Shown: positions 1 to 7,468 of the stretch, in pieces | Position numbering within the stretch: the first letter of the stretch is position 1 | Layout of the letters: each line of letters starts with the position of its first letter | DNA from: Cellvibrionaceae bacterium | Lineage (GTDB): Bacteria; Pseudomonadota; Gammaproteobacteria; Pseudomonadales; Cellvibrionaceae | NCBI GenBank assembly: GCA_002707785.1 | Contig: PANW01000068.1 | Location: forward strand, 1-64,000 | Reading direction: 5' to 3' | Length of the DNA stretch: 64,000 nucleotides | The notes under the pieces: model-generated | Databases searched by the model: none | What the model was told of the DNA's origin: nothing | The model's input: the letters and a program-made list of their open reading frames with translations, nothing else | Position numbers and translations under genes: made by a program

Positions 1-96
1 CGAGGAGCCGTTAGGTGACGCGGCGATCTCCGCATCTAGAATCCTATAAATCAATGGGTCAACGGATAGAGATTGCCGCGCTGCGCTCGCAATGAC
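1..96. repeat. Interspersed palindromic repeat element, cut by window edge
   Basis: The left arm (about 1-31) contains CGAGGAGC followed by GACGCGGCGATCTCC. The right arm (69-95), read on the minus strand, contains GTCATTGCGAGCG followed by GCGCGGCAATCTC. The arms are imperfect inverted copies of one unit separated by about 37 bases. This unit type, starting GTCATTGCGAG and ending GCAATCTC, is a widespread intergenic repeat in many bacteria (from memory). The first few bases of the left arm lie outside the window. No protein is expected here; reading frames through it are shadows. Confidence 0.6.
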
Positions 97-124
97 TGAC
101 TTTTATAGCTTTTCAGCAGTCTAC

Positions 125-143
125 GGGCGCTTCGGCGCCCTTT
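125..143 (+). terminator. GC hairpin with UUCG tetraloop
   Basis: GGGCGC (125-130), loop TTCG, GCGCCC (135-140), then TTTG. This is a very stable tetraloop hairpin with a short T tract, likely terminating a transcript that enters from left of the window. It lies about 30 bases before the first gene, so it could also sit in that gene's leader. Confidence 0.5.
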
Positions 144-172
144 GTGGGTGAAAGAATTATCGAAAAGGTGAT

Positions 173-739
173 GTGCTGAAAATGTTTCTGCGTGTTGGTT
201 TGGCCGCAATATTGATGGCTTTTTCCGTGCTGGCAAGCGCTCAACGCGGTACCTTTATGAGTGCCGATGAGTTGCGTGAATTGGCCTACCCAGGCCAGCC
301 CATGAGCTGGCAAACCCTTTGGGTAACAGGTGAGCAGCGAGCTTCAATGGAGGCCATACTCGATCACAGTTTCAGATCTTTGCGCGTGCGCTATTGGGGC
401 AAAGGTCAGCGTACCACTTGGGTTTTTGAGGAGATCGGTAAAGAGCTGCCGATCACCTTTGGCGTTATTGTCGAGCATGACAGCATTGTCGAGATTGTGG
501 TGATGGAGTATCGCGAATCCCGCGGTGGCGAAGTTCGCTATCCGTTTTTCACTCAGCAATTCAAAGGTCTCGGCCTCAACCATGGCGACAATTACGGTTT
601 GAATAGCAGTATTGATGGCATTACCGGTGCGACCTTGTCCGTGCGTGCTATGAAGAAAATCGCTACACTGGCGCTCTTCTGTCATCAGTTAACGCCTTTC
701 GCCCAAGTAGAGCATGTCGAGCAAGCCAGTCAGTCCTAA
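173..739 (+). CDS. Exported FMN-binding domain protein
   Basis: This is a 188-residue protein with an N-terminal signal sequence (residues 1-23, likely cleaved after Ala-Ser-Ala) and one FMN-binding domain. The motif Thr-Gly-Ala-Thr at 151-154, preceded by Asp-Gly-Ile, matches the site where ApbE-type flavin transferases attach FMN covalently to the last Thr/Ser. The product is therefore probably a periplasmic or membrane-facing covalent flavoprotein that carries electrons; its partner is unknown. Translation starts at GTG 173, which has AAGG a few bases upstream; ATG 182 is an alternative. The 3' end overlaps the downstream PepSY-type membrane gene by 26 bases, which points to co-translation and a joint redox role. 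No ApbE gene is visible in the window. Confidence 0.8.
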   Translation: MLKMFLRVGLAAILMAFSVLASAQRGTFMSADELRELAYPGQPMSWQTLWVTGEQRASMEAILDHSFRSLRVRYWGKGQRTTWVFEEIGKELPITFGVIVEHDSIVEIVVMEYRESRGGEVRYPFFTQQFKGLGLNHGDNYGLNSSIDGITGATLSVRAMKKIATLALFCHQLTPFAQVEHVEQASQS

Positions 740-1514
740 ACCTCAAACCCAACAGCCTCGTGTAAAAACGTCTCGCTTACATTGCTGGCGCCCTTTCTTC
801 TGGCGCTGGCATAGACGTATCGGACTCAGCGCCGCCGTTGTTGTGGTGCTGGTCTCCATCAGCGGTATTCTCCTCAATCACACCAGCGAATTAGCGCTGG
901 GAAAATCCCCCGTTCGCCAAGCCTGGTTATTGAATCATTACGGAGTGGCTCTGCCAAAGCTGGTTAGCTATCAAGTGGGTGATCGCTGGCTCAGTGGTGA
1001 TGATCACCAATACCTCTATCTCGATGGACAGCAGATTGCCTATTGCAGTGGCTCCTTGGTGGGCGGTGCAGCAACGGAAGGCCTATTGGTTGCCGCTTGC
1101 AGCAATGAGCTAATCTTGGTGACTGCTGCCGGCGAAGTGGTCGAGCGTCTGGGGGCGACTTACGGACTGCCGACTCCGCTGGCGGCCGTGGGACAGTGTG
1201 GAGACGTCTTGTGTGTCTCCAGTGAAGGGCAGAGTTGGAGTGCTGATCTACAGCAATTGGAATGGCGCGAAATTTCTAGCCCCGGGCACTGGTCACAGCC
1301 GTCGCCGCTACCGGCGTTGGTTCGAGCAAAGGTGTTGGATGCGCAGCTTGGCAGCGATTTGTCCTGGGAGCGCGTTGTGCAAGATTTACACAGCGGCCGT
1401 ATTCTCGGCAAGTGGGGCGTGTGGTTAGTGGATTTGGCGGCGCTCTTTTTGTTGTTTCTGTCCTTGAGTGGCTTCTTGCTCTGGTATCAGCAAACCCGTC
1501 GGCGACGAAAGTGA
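714..1514 (+). CDS. PepSY-associated transmembrane protein
   Basis: This is a 266-residue membrane protein. After a basic N-terminal stretch comes Arg-Trp-His-Arg-Arg-Ile-Gly (31-37) and a first membrane helix (about 37-55) ending in a Ser-Gly-Ile-Leu-Leu-Asn-His signature, typical of PepSY_TM proteins. About 180 residues of periplasmic domain follow, then a second helix (about 238-258) and a basic tail. PepSY_TM proteins occur with iron-siderophore reduction and with flavinylated electron carriers. The gene overlaps the FMN-binding gene, so the pair may move electrons across the inner membrane to an exported flavin. It is much shorter than the roughly 400-500-residue reductase-like PepSY proteins. 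The substrate is unknown. Confidence 0.7.
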   Translation: MSSKPVSPKPQTQQPRVKTSRLHCWRPFFWRWHRRIGLSAAVVVVLVSISGILLNHTSELALGKSPVRQAWLLNHYGVALPKLVSYQVGDRWLSGDDHQYLYLDGQQIAYCSGSLVGGAATEGLLVAACSNELILVTAAGEVVERLGATYGLPTPLAAVGQCGDVLCVSSEGQSWSADLQQLEWREISSPGHWSQPSPLPALVRAKVLDAQLGSDLSWERVVQDLHSGRILGKWGVWLVDLAALFLLFLSLSGFLLWYQQTRRRRK

Positions 1515-1588
1515 AGCTGGATTGATGCAGGTCGGGGCAGAAGCGTGTGCGCTGTCGCCACTTTTAATGACCTCCTATCTCTGCGCGA

Positions 1589-1617
1589 TTGACTATTCTT
1601 AAGCTTATCGGCATAAC
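1589..1617 (+). promoter_or_regulatory. Sigma70-type promoter of the Ser/Thr kinase gene
   Basis: TTGACT (1589-1594), a 17-base spacer, CATAAC (1612-1617). Five of six bases match the -35 consensus. The start codon is about 80 bases downstream. Confidence 0.5.
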
Positions 1618-1698
1618 TGACACTCTACTAATAATCGCCTCAAGGGCGCATATGTGGGTTCACTCAAATTGTTAAATTCCGCAACACGATACACCTAG

Positions 1699-4422
1699 AT
1701 GATTGAGATTCCAGGCTATTCCATCGTTCGCACGCTCGGTAAAGGGGGGATGGCCGAAGTTTATTTGGCGATACAGCAGAGCTTTGAGCGCGAGGTGGCA
1801 CTGAAAGTTCTCGCTCCGCATCTCACCGGCGACGACACTTTCAGTGAGCGCTTTCTGCGTGAAGCCAAGATTGTCAGCCGCTTAGTTCACCCCAATATCG
1901 TCACCGTTTACGACGTGGGGATTCAGGGTGACAGCCATTTCTTGTCGATGGAGTATATTCCCGGTGAAGACCTTAAACAGTCGCGCAGCGATTTGTCTTT
2001 GGTTGATCGCATCAATGTTGTTAAGGATATTGCTCGAGCGTTAAATTTTGCCGGTAAAAAAGGTTATGTCCACCGCGATGTGAAGCCCGAAAACATCATG
2101 CTGCACGCTGAAGATGGTCGCGCGGTGTTGATGGATTTTGGCATTGCGCGACCGTCTGAGCTCAATACCGGTATGACTCAAACCGGCACGGCCATTGGTA
2201 CCCCTCACTATATGAGCCCCGAGCAGGCGCGTGGGCAGGATGTGGATCCTCGCTCCGATCTCTATAGCCTGGGGGTGGTGCTGTTTTTGCTACTCGCAGG
2301 GCATGTTCCCTATGATGCGGATTCCGCGGTCGCGGTCGGCATCAAGCATGTGGCTGAACCCATTCCATTATTGCCATCGGAATTACAGATCTTTCAGTCG
2401 ATCATCAACAAAGCTCTATCAAAAGAACCCGCTCATCGCTTCCAAAACGGGGCGGAATTTGTGGCTGCACTGGACACCATTTCAGAATCTGAGCTGCGCG
2501 AAATTGAGCAGATTGTTGAGCGTTCACAGCTGCACCACAGAGATCTGGAGGCGCAAGTAGATACGGATGCACCAACCGTTATTAGTGAAGCGCTAGTGGC
2601 TCCGGGTGACGTGCCGGCGTCTGGAGGGGTTAAGTCAGCATTTACCGGCTCAGTGAACAATCCTGTCTCTGAGCCGGTGAAATTACCATCTTCTGACGTG
2701 AAAACTGACCCTGATGTAGAAGCCTCCGAAGATAATTCAGCGATCGATGAGCTGACTGAGACTCAGCATCGAGCCAGTGTTTGGCCGTGGGTGGCGGGCT
2801 TGTTGGTCGCTGGTGGTATTGGTTATTTGGTGTATTTTCAGCAGCAACTGCCTGTGCATCAGCGCACACAGGTGGTTGATGCCATTTTTGATCGCATCAC
2901 TGGATGGGTTGAACAGGTGGGCGGTTCAGAGCTTGCCGGTATTGACGACGACACAGAGCAGAGCTCTTCCGATACGGAGTCTTCTTCAATGCCATCCTCT
3001 CAGGCGGTGGAGGCGTCACTGCAGCAAGATCTCTCCCCGTCTGTCACAACGGAGGCTATTGGGCCTGCAGGTGTTCCAGCCCCCTCATCAAATCCGTCGA
3101 GCCCGATTGCGTCTGTCCCCGTTGTTAGTGTTCTGGAACAGCGAGAGCAGCAATTGTCACAGGCCTCAGCCTTGTTGAAGGCTTTGCCAGATGATCTGGA
3201 TCAGGGCGGTGAAGTTGCCGATATGTATCGCACTCTGTTGGGACAAAACCCAACCGATATAGAGGCGCGACAGGGGCTGCAAAGTGTACGCTCAATATAC
3301 GAAAACAAGGCTAGGGCAGCACTGGCCGGGAAGGATTACGCCCAAGTGGAGCGAGTGCTGGAGCAGGCGCAAGCCGCCTTTCCTTTAACCAGTCAAGATC
3401 CGCGCTTGGAGAAAATCCGCACCGCGCTGCGTCAGCAGCAGCAAATTGATCAGTGGATGGAAGATGCCCAGCGCTACGCAGGAGACAATGCGCTGTCGCA
3501 GCCCCAGGGGGGCAACGCCATGGAAATGTACCAGCGAGTGCTGGAGTTACAGCCTCAGCACCTAGCCGCACAACAAGGGGTGGCGAGCGTACTTAAGCGC
3601 TTGGCAAGCGGCGTCGAGCGACGCATGAATCGCGGCGAATGGCAGCGCGCCAGCCAGAATCTGCAAGCAGCGCTAAGCGTTGCACCGGACAATCAAAAAT
3701 TACAGCAGCTGCAGGCGACACTTGAGCGCAAGCGGCAGATTCGCCGTCTTGCCAAGGCGGCTCGCCGTCAGCGTCAGCAGGGCGATGTGTTTGCCCCTGC
3801 CGGCGCCAATACACTGCAGAGCTTGCGAAAAATACTGGCTCTGGAGCCGGACCATGCCGAGGCGCGCCAAGCGGTGGATAGTTTGGAGCAGGGGCTGGCG
3901 AGCCAGGTAGAGCAGCATATTCAGGCTGGCGCTTGGGACAATGCTCGCGCGCAGATAGCCAGAGCCCTTGCCTACTTCCCCAACAGTACTGAGCTGCAAC
4001 AATTGAAAGCCATCAATGAGCAAGCCATTTGGGATGCTCAGCAGCCACGTATTGATCAACTGCGTGTCAGTCATCGGATTATTGACAGCTTACAGGGGCC
4101 ACAATCGACCAGCCTAGCCGTGGATGGGTTAATTTACGTGGGCTTTGATTTTAATAACTTTGGGGTTGAGACAACGGTTGTTAATGCACACTTATTTGAG
4201 GGAGAGCCAGCCATTGAGGTGGCGCAGATACCCGTCATATTGACCCGCAATCAGGGCGAGCAGTACTTCCGCTTTGAGCCGCCTTTGCAGGGCTTCGCCC
4301 AAGGTCGCTATCGTCTCGAGATGATCTTGCAAGGACAGTCGCTGGTATCCACACGTTTTGATATCGAGGCTGCTCTTCCTGCTGTGCAGAGCCCCTTGGC
4401 ACCGGTGAGTGAGACACCCTAA
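1699..4422 (+). CDS. Membrane Ser/Thr protein kinase with periplasmic repeat region
   Basis: This 907-residue protein has a cytoplasmic Hanks-type kinase domain (about 6-265). Visible motifs are the glycine loop Gly-Lys-Gly-Gly-Met-Ala (14-19), Lys36, the catalytic His-Arg-Asp (125-127) with Lys-Pro-Glu-Asn, Asp-Phe-Gly (146-148) and Ser-Pro-Glu (173-175), so the kinase should be active. An acidic linker leads to a single membrane helix (about 361-380). The periplasmic part (381-907) is Gln/Ala-rich with several TPR-like repeats of about 110 residues, ending in a beta-rich domain of about 120 residues. PASTA domains, usual in PknB-type wall sensors, are absent. The gene stands alone just upstream of the wall-synthesis cluster, in the same direction. 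A role in wall or stress sensing is only inference. Confidence 0.85.
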   Translation: MIEIPGYSIVRTLGKGGMAEVYLAIQQSFEREVALKVLAPHLTGDDTFSERFLREAKIVSRLVHPNIVTVYDVGIQGDSHFLSMEYIPGEDLKQSRSDLSLVDRINVVKDIARALNFAGKKGYVHRDVKPENIMLHAEDGRAVLMDFGIARPSELNTGMTQTGTAIGTPHYMSPEQARGQDVDPRSDLYSLGVVLFLLLAGHVPYDADSAVAVGIKHVAEPIPLLPSELQIFQSIINKALSKEPAHRFQNGAEFVAALDTISESELREIEQIVERSQLHHRDLEAQVDTDAPTVISEALVAPGDVPASGGVKSAFTGSVNNPVSEPVKLPSSDVKTDPDVEASEDNSAIDELTETQHRASVWPWVAGLLVAGGIGYLVYFQQQLPVHQRTQVVDAIFDRITGWVEQVGGSELAGIDDDTEQSSSDTESSSMPSSQAVEASLQQDLSPSVTTEAIGPAGVPAPSSNPSSPIASVPVVSVLEQREQQLSQASALLKALPDDLDQGGEVADMYRTLLGQNPTDIEARQGLQSVRSIYENKARAALAGKDYAQVERVLEQAQAAFPLTSQDPRLEKIRTALRQQQQIDQWMEDAQRYAGDNALSQPQGGNAMEMYQRVLELQPQHLAAQQGVASVLKRLASGVERRMNRGEWQRASQNLQAALSVAPDNQKLQQLQATLERKRQIRRLAKAARRQRQQGDVFAPAGANTLQSLRKILALEPDHAEARQAVDSLEQGLASQVEQHIQAGAWDNARAQIARALAYFPNSTELQQLKAINEQAIWDAQQPRIDQLRVSHRIIDSLQGPQSTSLAVDGLIYVGFDFNNFGVETTVVNAHLFEGEPAIEVAQIPVILTRNQGEQYFRFEPPLQGFAQGRYRLEMILQGQSLVSTRFDIEAALPAVQSPLAPVSETP

Positions 4423-4463
4423 AAGCCGTCAACGCAGGCCTCAACTCCAGCCGCGACTTGCTG

Positions 4464-4469
4464 TATAAT
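4464..4469 (+). promoter_or_regulatory. -10 element upstream of proA
   Basis: A perfect TATAAT, 43 bases before the proA ATG. I see no good -35 at 16-18 bases. This is the likely start of the proA-nadD-rsfS-rlmH transcript. Confidence 0.45.
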
Positions 4470-4511
4470 GCCCGCCAACCTTGTGTTTACCCTCCTTGAT
4501 GGATATAACCC

Positions 4512-5765
4512 ATGAACGTAAAGGCCTATATGGCAGAAGTAGGGCGCAAAGCGCGTGCTGCTTCCCGCGCAATTGCCGCCGCCACTACTGGTGACAAAAA
4601 CCGCGCACTTTTAGAGACCGCCGAGGCATTGCATAACAGCCGCACTGAGCTAGTCGCAGCCAATGCAGAAGATCTGCAGCAAGGCCGTGACAATGGTCTA
4701 GATGCTGCCCTGTTGGATCGCCTTGAACTCACCTCCGAGCGTATTGATGGCATGATTGAAGGCCTGCGCCAAGTGGCGGCCTTGCCGGATCCCTGTGGTG
4801 AAATCACCGACATGAGTTATCGCCCCAGTGGTATTCAGGTGGGCAAAATGCGCGTGCCTCTCGGTGTTATTGGTATTATTTATGAGTCCCGTCCGAATGT
4901 GACCATCGATGCCGCAAGTCTTTGCCTGAAATCAGGCAATGCCACCATTCTCCGTGGCGGCAGTGAAGCCTTTCGCTCCAATCAAGCCATCGCCAAGTGT
5001 ATTAGCCAGGGCATGGCGGCAGCGGGGCTGCCTGAAGCCGCGGTGCAGATTATCGAAACCACCGATCGTGACGCCGTGGGTGAACTGATCACTATGCCAG
5101 AATTCGTCGACGTGATTGTGCCCCGCGGCGGCAAGGGTTTGATTGAACGCATCAGTAAAGACGCTCGCGTGCCCGTGATTAAACATCTCGACGGGATTTG
5201 TCATGTCTACATTGATGACAAGGCCGATCGGCAAAAGGCTTTCGATATTGCCTTAAATGCCAAGACGCATCGCTATGGTGTGTGCAATGCAATGGAGACG
5301 TTATTGGTCCACCAAGATGTGGCGACTGAGGTACTCCCTCGCTTGGCGCAAGCCTACGCTTATAAAGGAGTCGAGTTGCGAGGCTGTGAGCGCACTCGTG
5401 CGCTCATTAGTGCTGAGGCCGCCAGCGAAGAAGATTGGGGAACGGAGTATTTGGCTCCTGTACTGTCCATTCGTGTGGTGGATGATATGGCGCAGGCTAT
5501 GGATCACATAGAGACCTACAGCTCACGCCATACCGAATCTATCGTTACTGAAGATTACACCCGCGCCCGTCAGTTTCTGGCGCAGGTCGATTCCAGTTCA
5601 GTGATGATTAACGCCTCGACCCGATTTGCTGATGGCTTTGAATATGGTCTGGGGGCGGAAATTGGCATTTCCACCGACAAGATTCATGCCCGAGGTCCTG
5701 TGGGGCTGGAAGGACTGACTTCGCAAAAATACGTCGTATTTGGCGATGGCCACATTCGACAGTAG
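4512..5765 (+). CDS. proA: Gamma-glutamyl phosphate reductase
   Basis: The 417-residue protein has the usual length of the family. It reduces gamma-glutamyl phosphate to glutamate semialdehyde with NADPH, the second step of proline synthesis, in the cytoplasm. It belongs to the aldehyde dehydrogenase superfamily; the catalytic cysteine is Cys258 in the context His-Arg-Tyr-Gly-Val-Cys-Asn-Ala. The Tyr-Glu-Ser-Arg-Pro-Asn-Val segment (124-130) and the Leu-Arg-Gly-Gly-Ser-Glu segment (147-152) are also family hallmarks. The stop codon is immediately followed by the nadD ATG, so the two are translationally linked. proB is not in the window. The order proA-nadD-rsfS-rlmH is the same as in Pseudomonas. 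Confidence 0.97.
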   Translation: MNVKAYMAEVGRKARAASRAIAAATTGDKNRALLETAEALHNSRTELVAANAEDLQQGRDNGLDAALLDRLELTSERIDGMIEGLRQVAALPDPCGEITDMSYRPSGIQVGKMRVPLGVIGIIYESRPNVTIDAASLCLKSGNATILRGGSEAFRSNQAIAKCISQGMAAAGLPEAAVQIIETTDRDAVGELITMPEFVDVIVPRGGKGLIERISKDARVPVIKHLDGICHVYIDDKADRQKAFDIALNAKTHRYGVCNAMETLLVHQDVATEVLPRLAQAYAYKGVELRGCERTRALISAEAASEEDWGTEYLAPVLSIRVVDDMAQAMDHIETYSSRHTESIVTEDYTRARQFLAQVDSSSVMINASTRFADGFEYGLGAEIGISTDKIHARGPVGLEGLTSQKYVVFGDGHIRQ

Positions 5766-6443
5766 ATGGCCGAGTTAAACACCTCTCCAGTTTCTGACCA
5801 CCTCGGTTCAAGGCTTGTCATCGGATTATTCGGCGGCACCTTTGATCCCGTGCACAATGCTCATTTGCGTATGGCGCTGGAGTTGAAGCAGCGGTTGCAA
5901 CTCGATGAAATGCGGTTGTTGCCTTGTCATCAGCCGCCGCATCGCGATCAACCCCAGCGCAGCAGCGACGATCGTGCGGCTATGGTGCGTTTGGCTGTGG
6001 AGCATTGTGATCAGTTGAGTGTGGATGAGCGTGAACTGCAGCGCGATAAGCCTTCTTACACCGTCGATACCTTGTTGGAATTGCGCCAACAGCTCGGTGA
6101 CGGCGTCTCTCTGTGCTGGTGTGTGGGAATGGATTCACTGGTGAATCTGTCCAGTTGGCACCGCTGGCGAGAATTGCTGGACGTGGGGCATCTGGTTGTC
6201 ACCGCTCGTCCCGGTTGGCAACTGCCGGTTGATGGAGAGGTGGCGGACTGGCTCAATGAGCACCGTGCCGATGCCGCACAGCTGAAAAAAACGGCCTGCG
6301 GGTCAGTGGTTGTGTGTGAAATGAGTCAGCTGGCGATATCAGCGACCGAGATACGCGACACCATCGCCAAAGGGGATTCCGCACAATATTTAATGCCCGA
6401 GGCGGTTTGGCGCTATATTAAAGGCAATGACCTGTACAATTGA
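5766..6443 (+). CDS. nadD: Nicotinate-nucleotide adenylyltransferase
   Basis: The 225-residue protein makes deamido-NAD from nicotinate mononucleotide and ATP in NAD biosynthesis. The nucleotidyltransferase signature Gly-Gly-Thr-Phe-Asp-Pro-Val-His-Asn-Ala-His lies at 23-33, and the second motif Ile-Ser-Ala-Thr-Glu-Ile-Arg is near the C-terminus. The ATG directly abuts the proA stop codon. This leaves an N-terminal extension of about 17 residues before the usual Ile-Gly-Leu-Phe-Gly-Gly start, and no better in-frame start is visible. It is followed by rsfS after 70 bases. Confidence 0.96.
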   Translation: MAELNTSPVSDHLGSRLVIGLFGGTFDPVHNAHLRMALELKQRLQLDEMRLLPCHQPPHRDQPQRSSDDRAAMVRLAVEHCDQLSVDERELQRDKPSYTVDTLLELRQQLGDGVSLCWCVGMDSLVNLSSWHRWRELLDVGHLVVTARPGWQLPVDGEVADWLNEHRADAAQLKKTACGSVVVCEMSQLAISATEIRDTIAKGDSAQYLMPEAVWRYIKGNDLYN

Positions 6444-6513
6444 TTGATCCGTGAAGCCGATTGCCAGTGGCTTTTCGGTTATTTGATACTTTTTATTAGG
6501 AAGACAACTTTCG

Positions 6514-6861
6514 ATGTCCCAAGAATTGAACAACATCATCACCAATGCCCTCGAAGATCTAAAGGGCAAAGAAATCGTTAGCATGGATGTGAGTGAATTG
6601 TCCGATGTTATGGACACCCTCATTATTGCCAGCGGCACCTCTAACCGCCATGTGAAATCTCTGGCGACCAACGCTGTGCAAGATGCCAAAGATAAAGGCT
6701 TGCCAGCGCTCGGCATAGAGGGGCTAGAGAGCGGCGAGTGGGTATTGGCCGATTTTGGCGATACGGTCTTGCACGTAATGATGCCCGCAACGCGCGATTT
6801 CTACGATTTGGAAAAATTGTGGAGCATGGAGCCCGGTAGTCGTCAGCAAGACAGCGAATAA
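6514..6861 (+). CDS. rsfS: Ribosomal silencing factor RsfS
   Basis: The 115-residue protein belongs to the Iojap/RsfS family. It binds uL14 on the large ribosomal subunit and blocks joining with the small subunit when nutrients are poor. The core Asp-Thr-Leu-Ile-Ile-Ala-Ser-Gly-Thr-Ser (around 31-40) and the segment Glu-Ser-Gly-Glu-Trp-Val-Leu-Ala-Asp-Phe-Gly-Asp are clear family features. AGGAAG stands just upstream of the ATG. It lies between nadD and rlmH in the conserved order. Confidence 0.95.
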   Translation: MSQELNNIITNALEDLKGKEIVSMDVSELSDVMDTLIIASGTSNRHVKSLATNAVQDAKDKGLPALGIEGLESGEWVLADFGDTVLHVMMPATRDFYDLEKLWSMEPGSRQQDSE

Positions 6862-6909
6862 TTTCGTCTAAGCTATTTCTCTTTTTCTGCTCTGTATTGA
6901 GACTCCACC

Positions 6910-7377
6910 ATGCGTTTTAAAATCATCGCTGTCGGAACCCGCATGCCCGGCTGGGTCGAAGATGGGTTCAAGGACTACGCCAAGCGTCTCCCCAGAGACT
7001 TTTCTGTTGAGGTGGTGGAGTTACCTCTCGGCCAACGCGGCAAGAACGCATCGGTAACCAAGGCAATCGCCAAAGAGGGGGAGCAGATGTTGGCGGCGAT
7101 CCCCAAGGGCGACAAGGTGATCGCGCTGGATGTATTGGGTAAGCCGTGGAGCACTGAAAAACTCGCTGATAATTTGGCGAATTGGTCGATGGAGTGCAGC
7201 AATTACAGTTTGTTGATTGGTGGTCCCGACGGATTGGCTCCTGAGTGTCTGGCGCGAGCCGATGCAAAGTGGTCGATGTCTGCGTTGACCCTGCCGCATC
7301 CGCTGGTGCGTATTGTTTTGATCGAGCAATTGTATCGAGCTTGGTCCATTCTCAACAATCATCCCTATCACAAGTGA
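6910..7377 (+). CDS. rlmH: 23S rRNA pseudouridine(1915)-N3-methyltransferase
   Basis: The 155-residue protein is the exact family length. This small SPOUT-class enzyme uses SAM to methylate pseudouridine 1915 in helix 69 of 23S rRNA. The C-terminal knot region is clear: Leu-Leu-Ile-Gly-Gly-Pro-Asp-Gly, then Leu-Pro-His-Pro-Leu-Val-Arg and the invariant ending Asn-Asn-His-Pro-Tyr-His-Lys. It is followed after about 90 bases by mrdA. A weak CAACT/AGTTG dyad lies in that gap. Confidence 0.97.
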   Translation: MRFKIIAVGTRMPGWVEDGFKDYAKRLPRDFSVEVVELPLGQRGKNASVTKAIAKEGEQMLAAIPKGDKVIALDVLGKPWSTEKLADNLANWSMECSNYSLLIGGPDGLAPECLARADAKWSMSALTLPHPLVRIVLIEQLYRAWSILNNHPYHK

Positions 7378-7468
7378 AGCGCAACTTGTAAAAGAGTTGT
7401 GGTCAGCTTTCTTCTGGTCTTCAAAGCCCATACAATCAGTGAAATAACAAGATTTAGACAGAGCTTTC

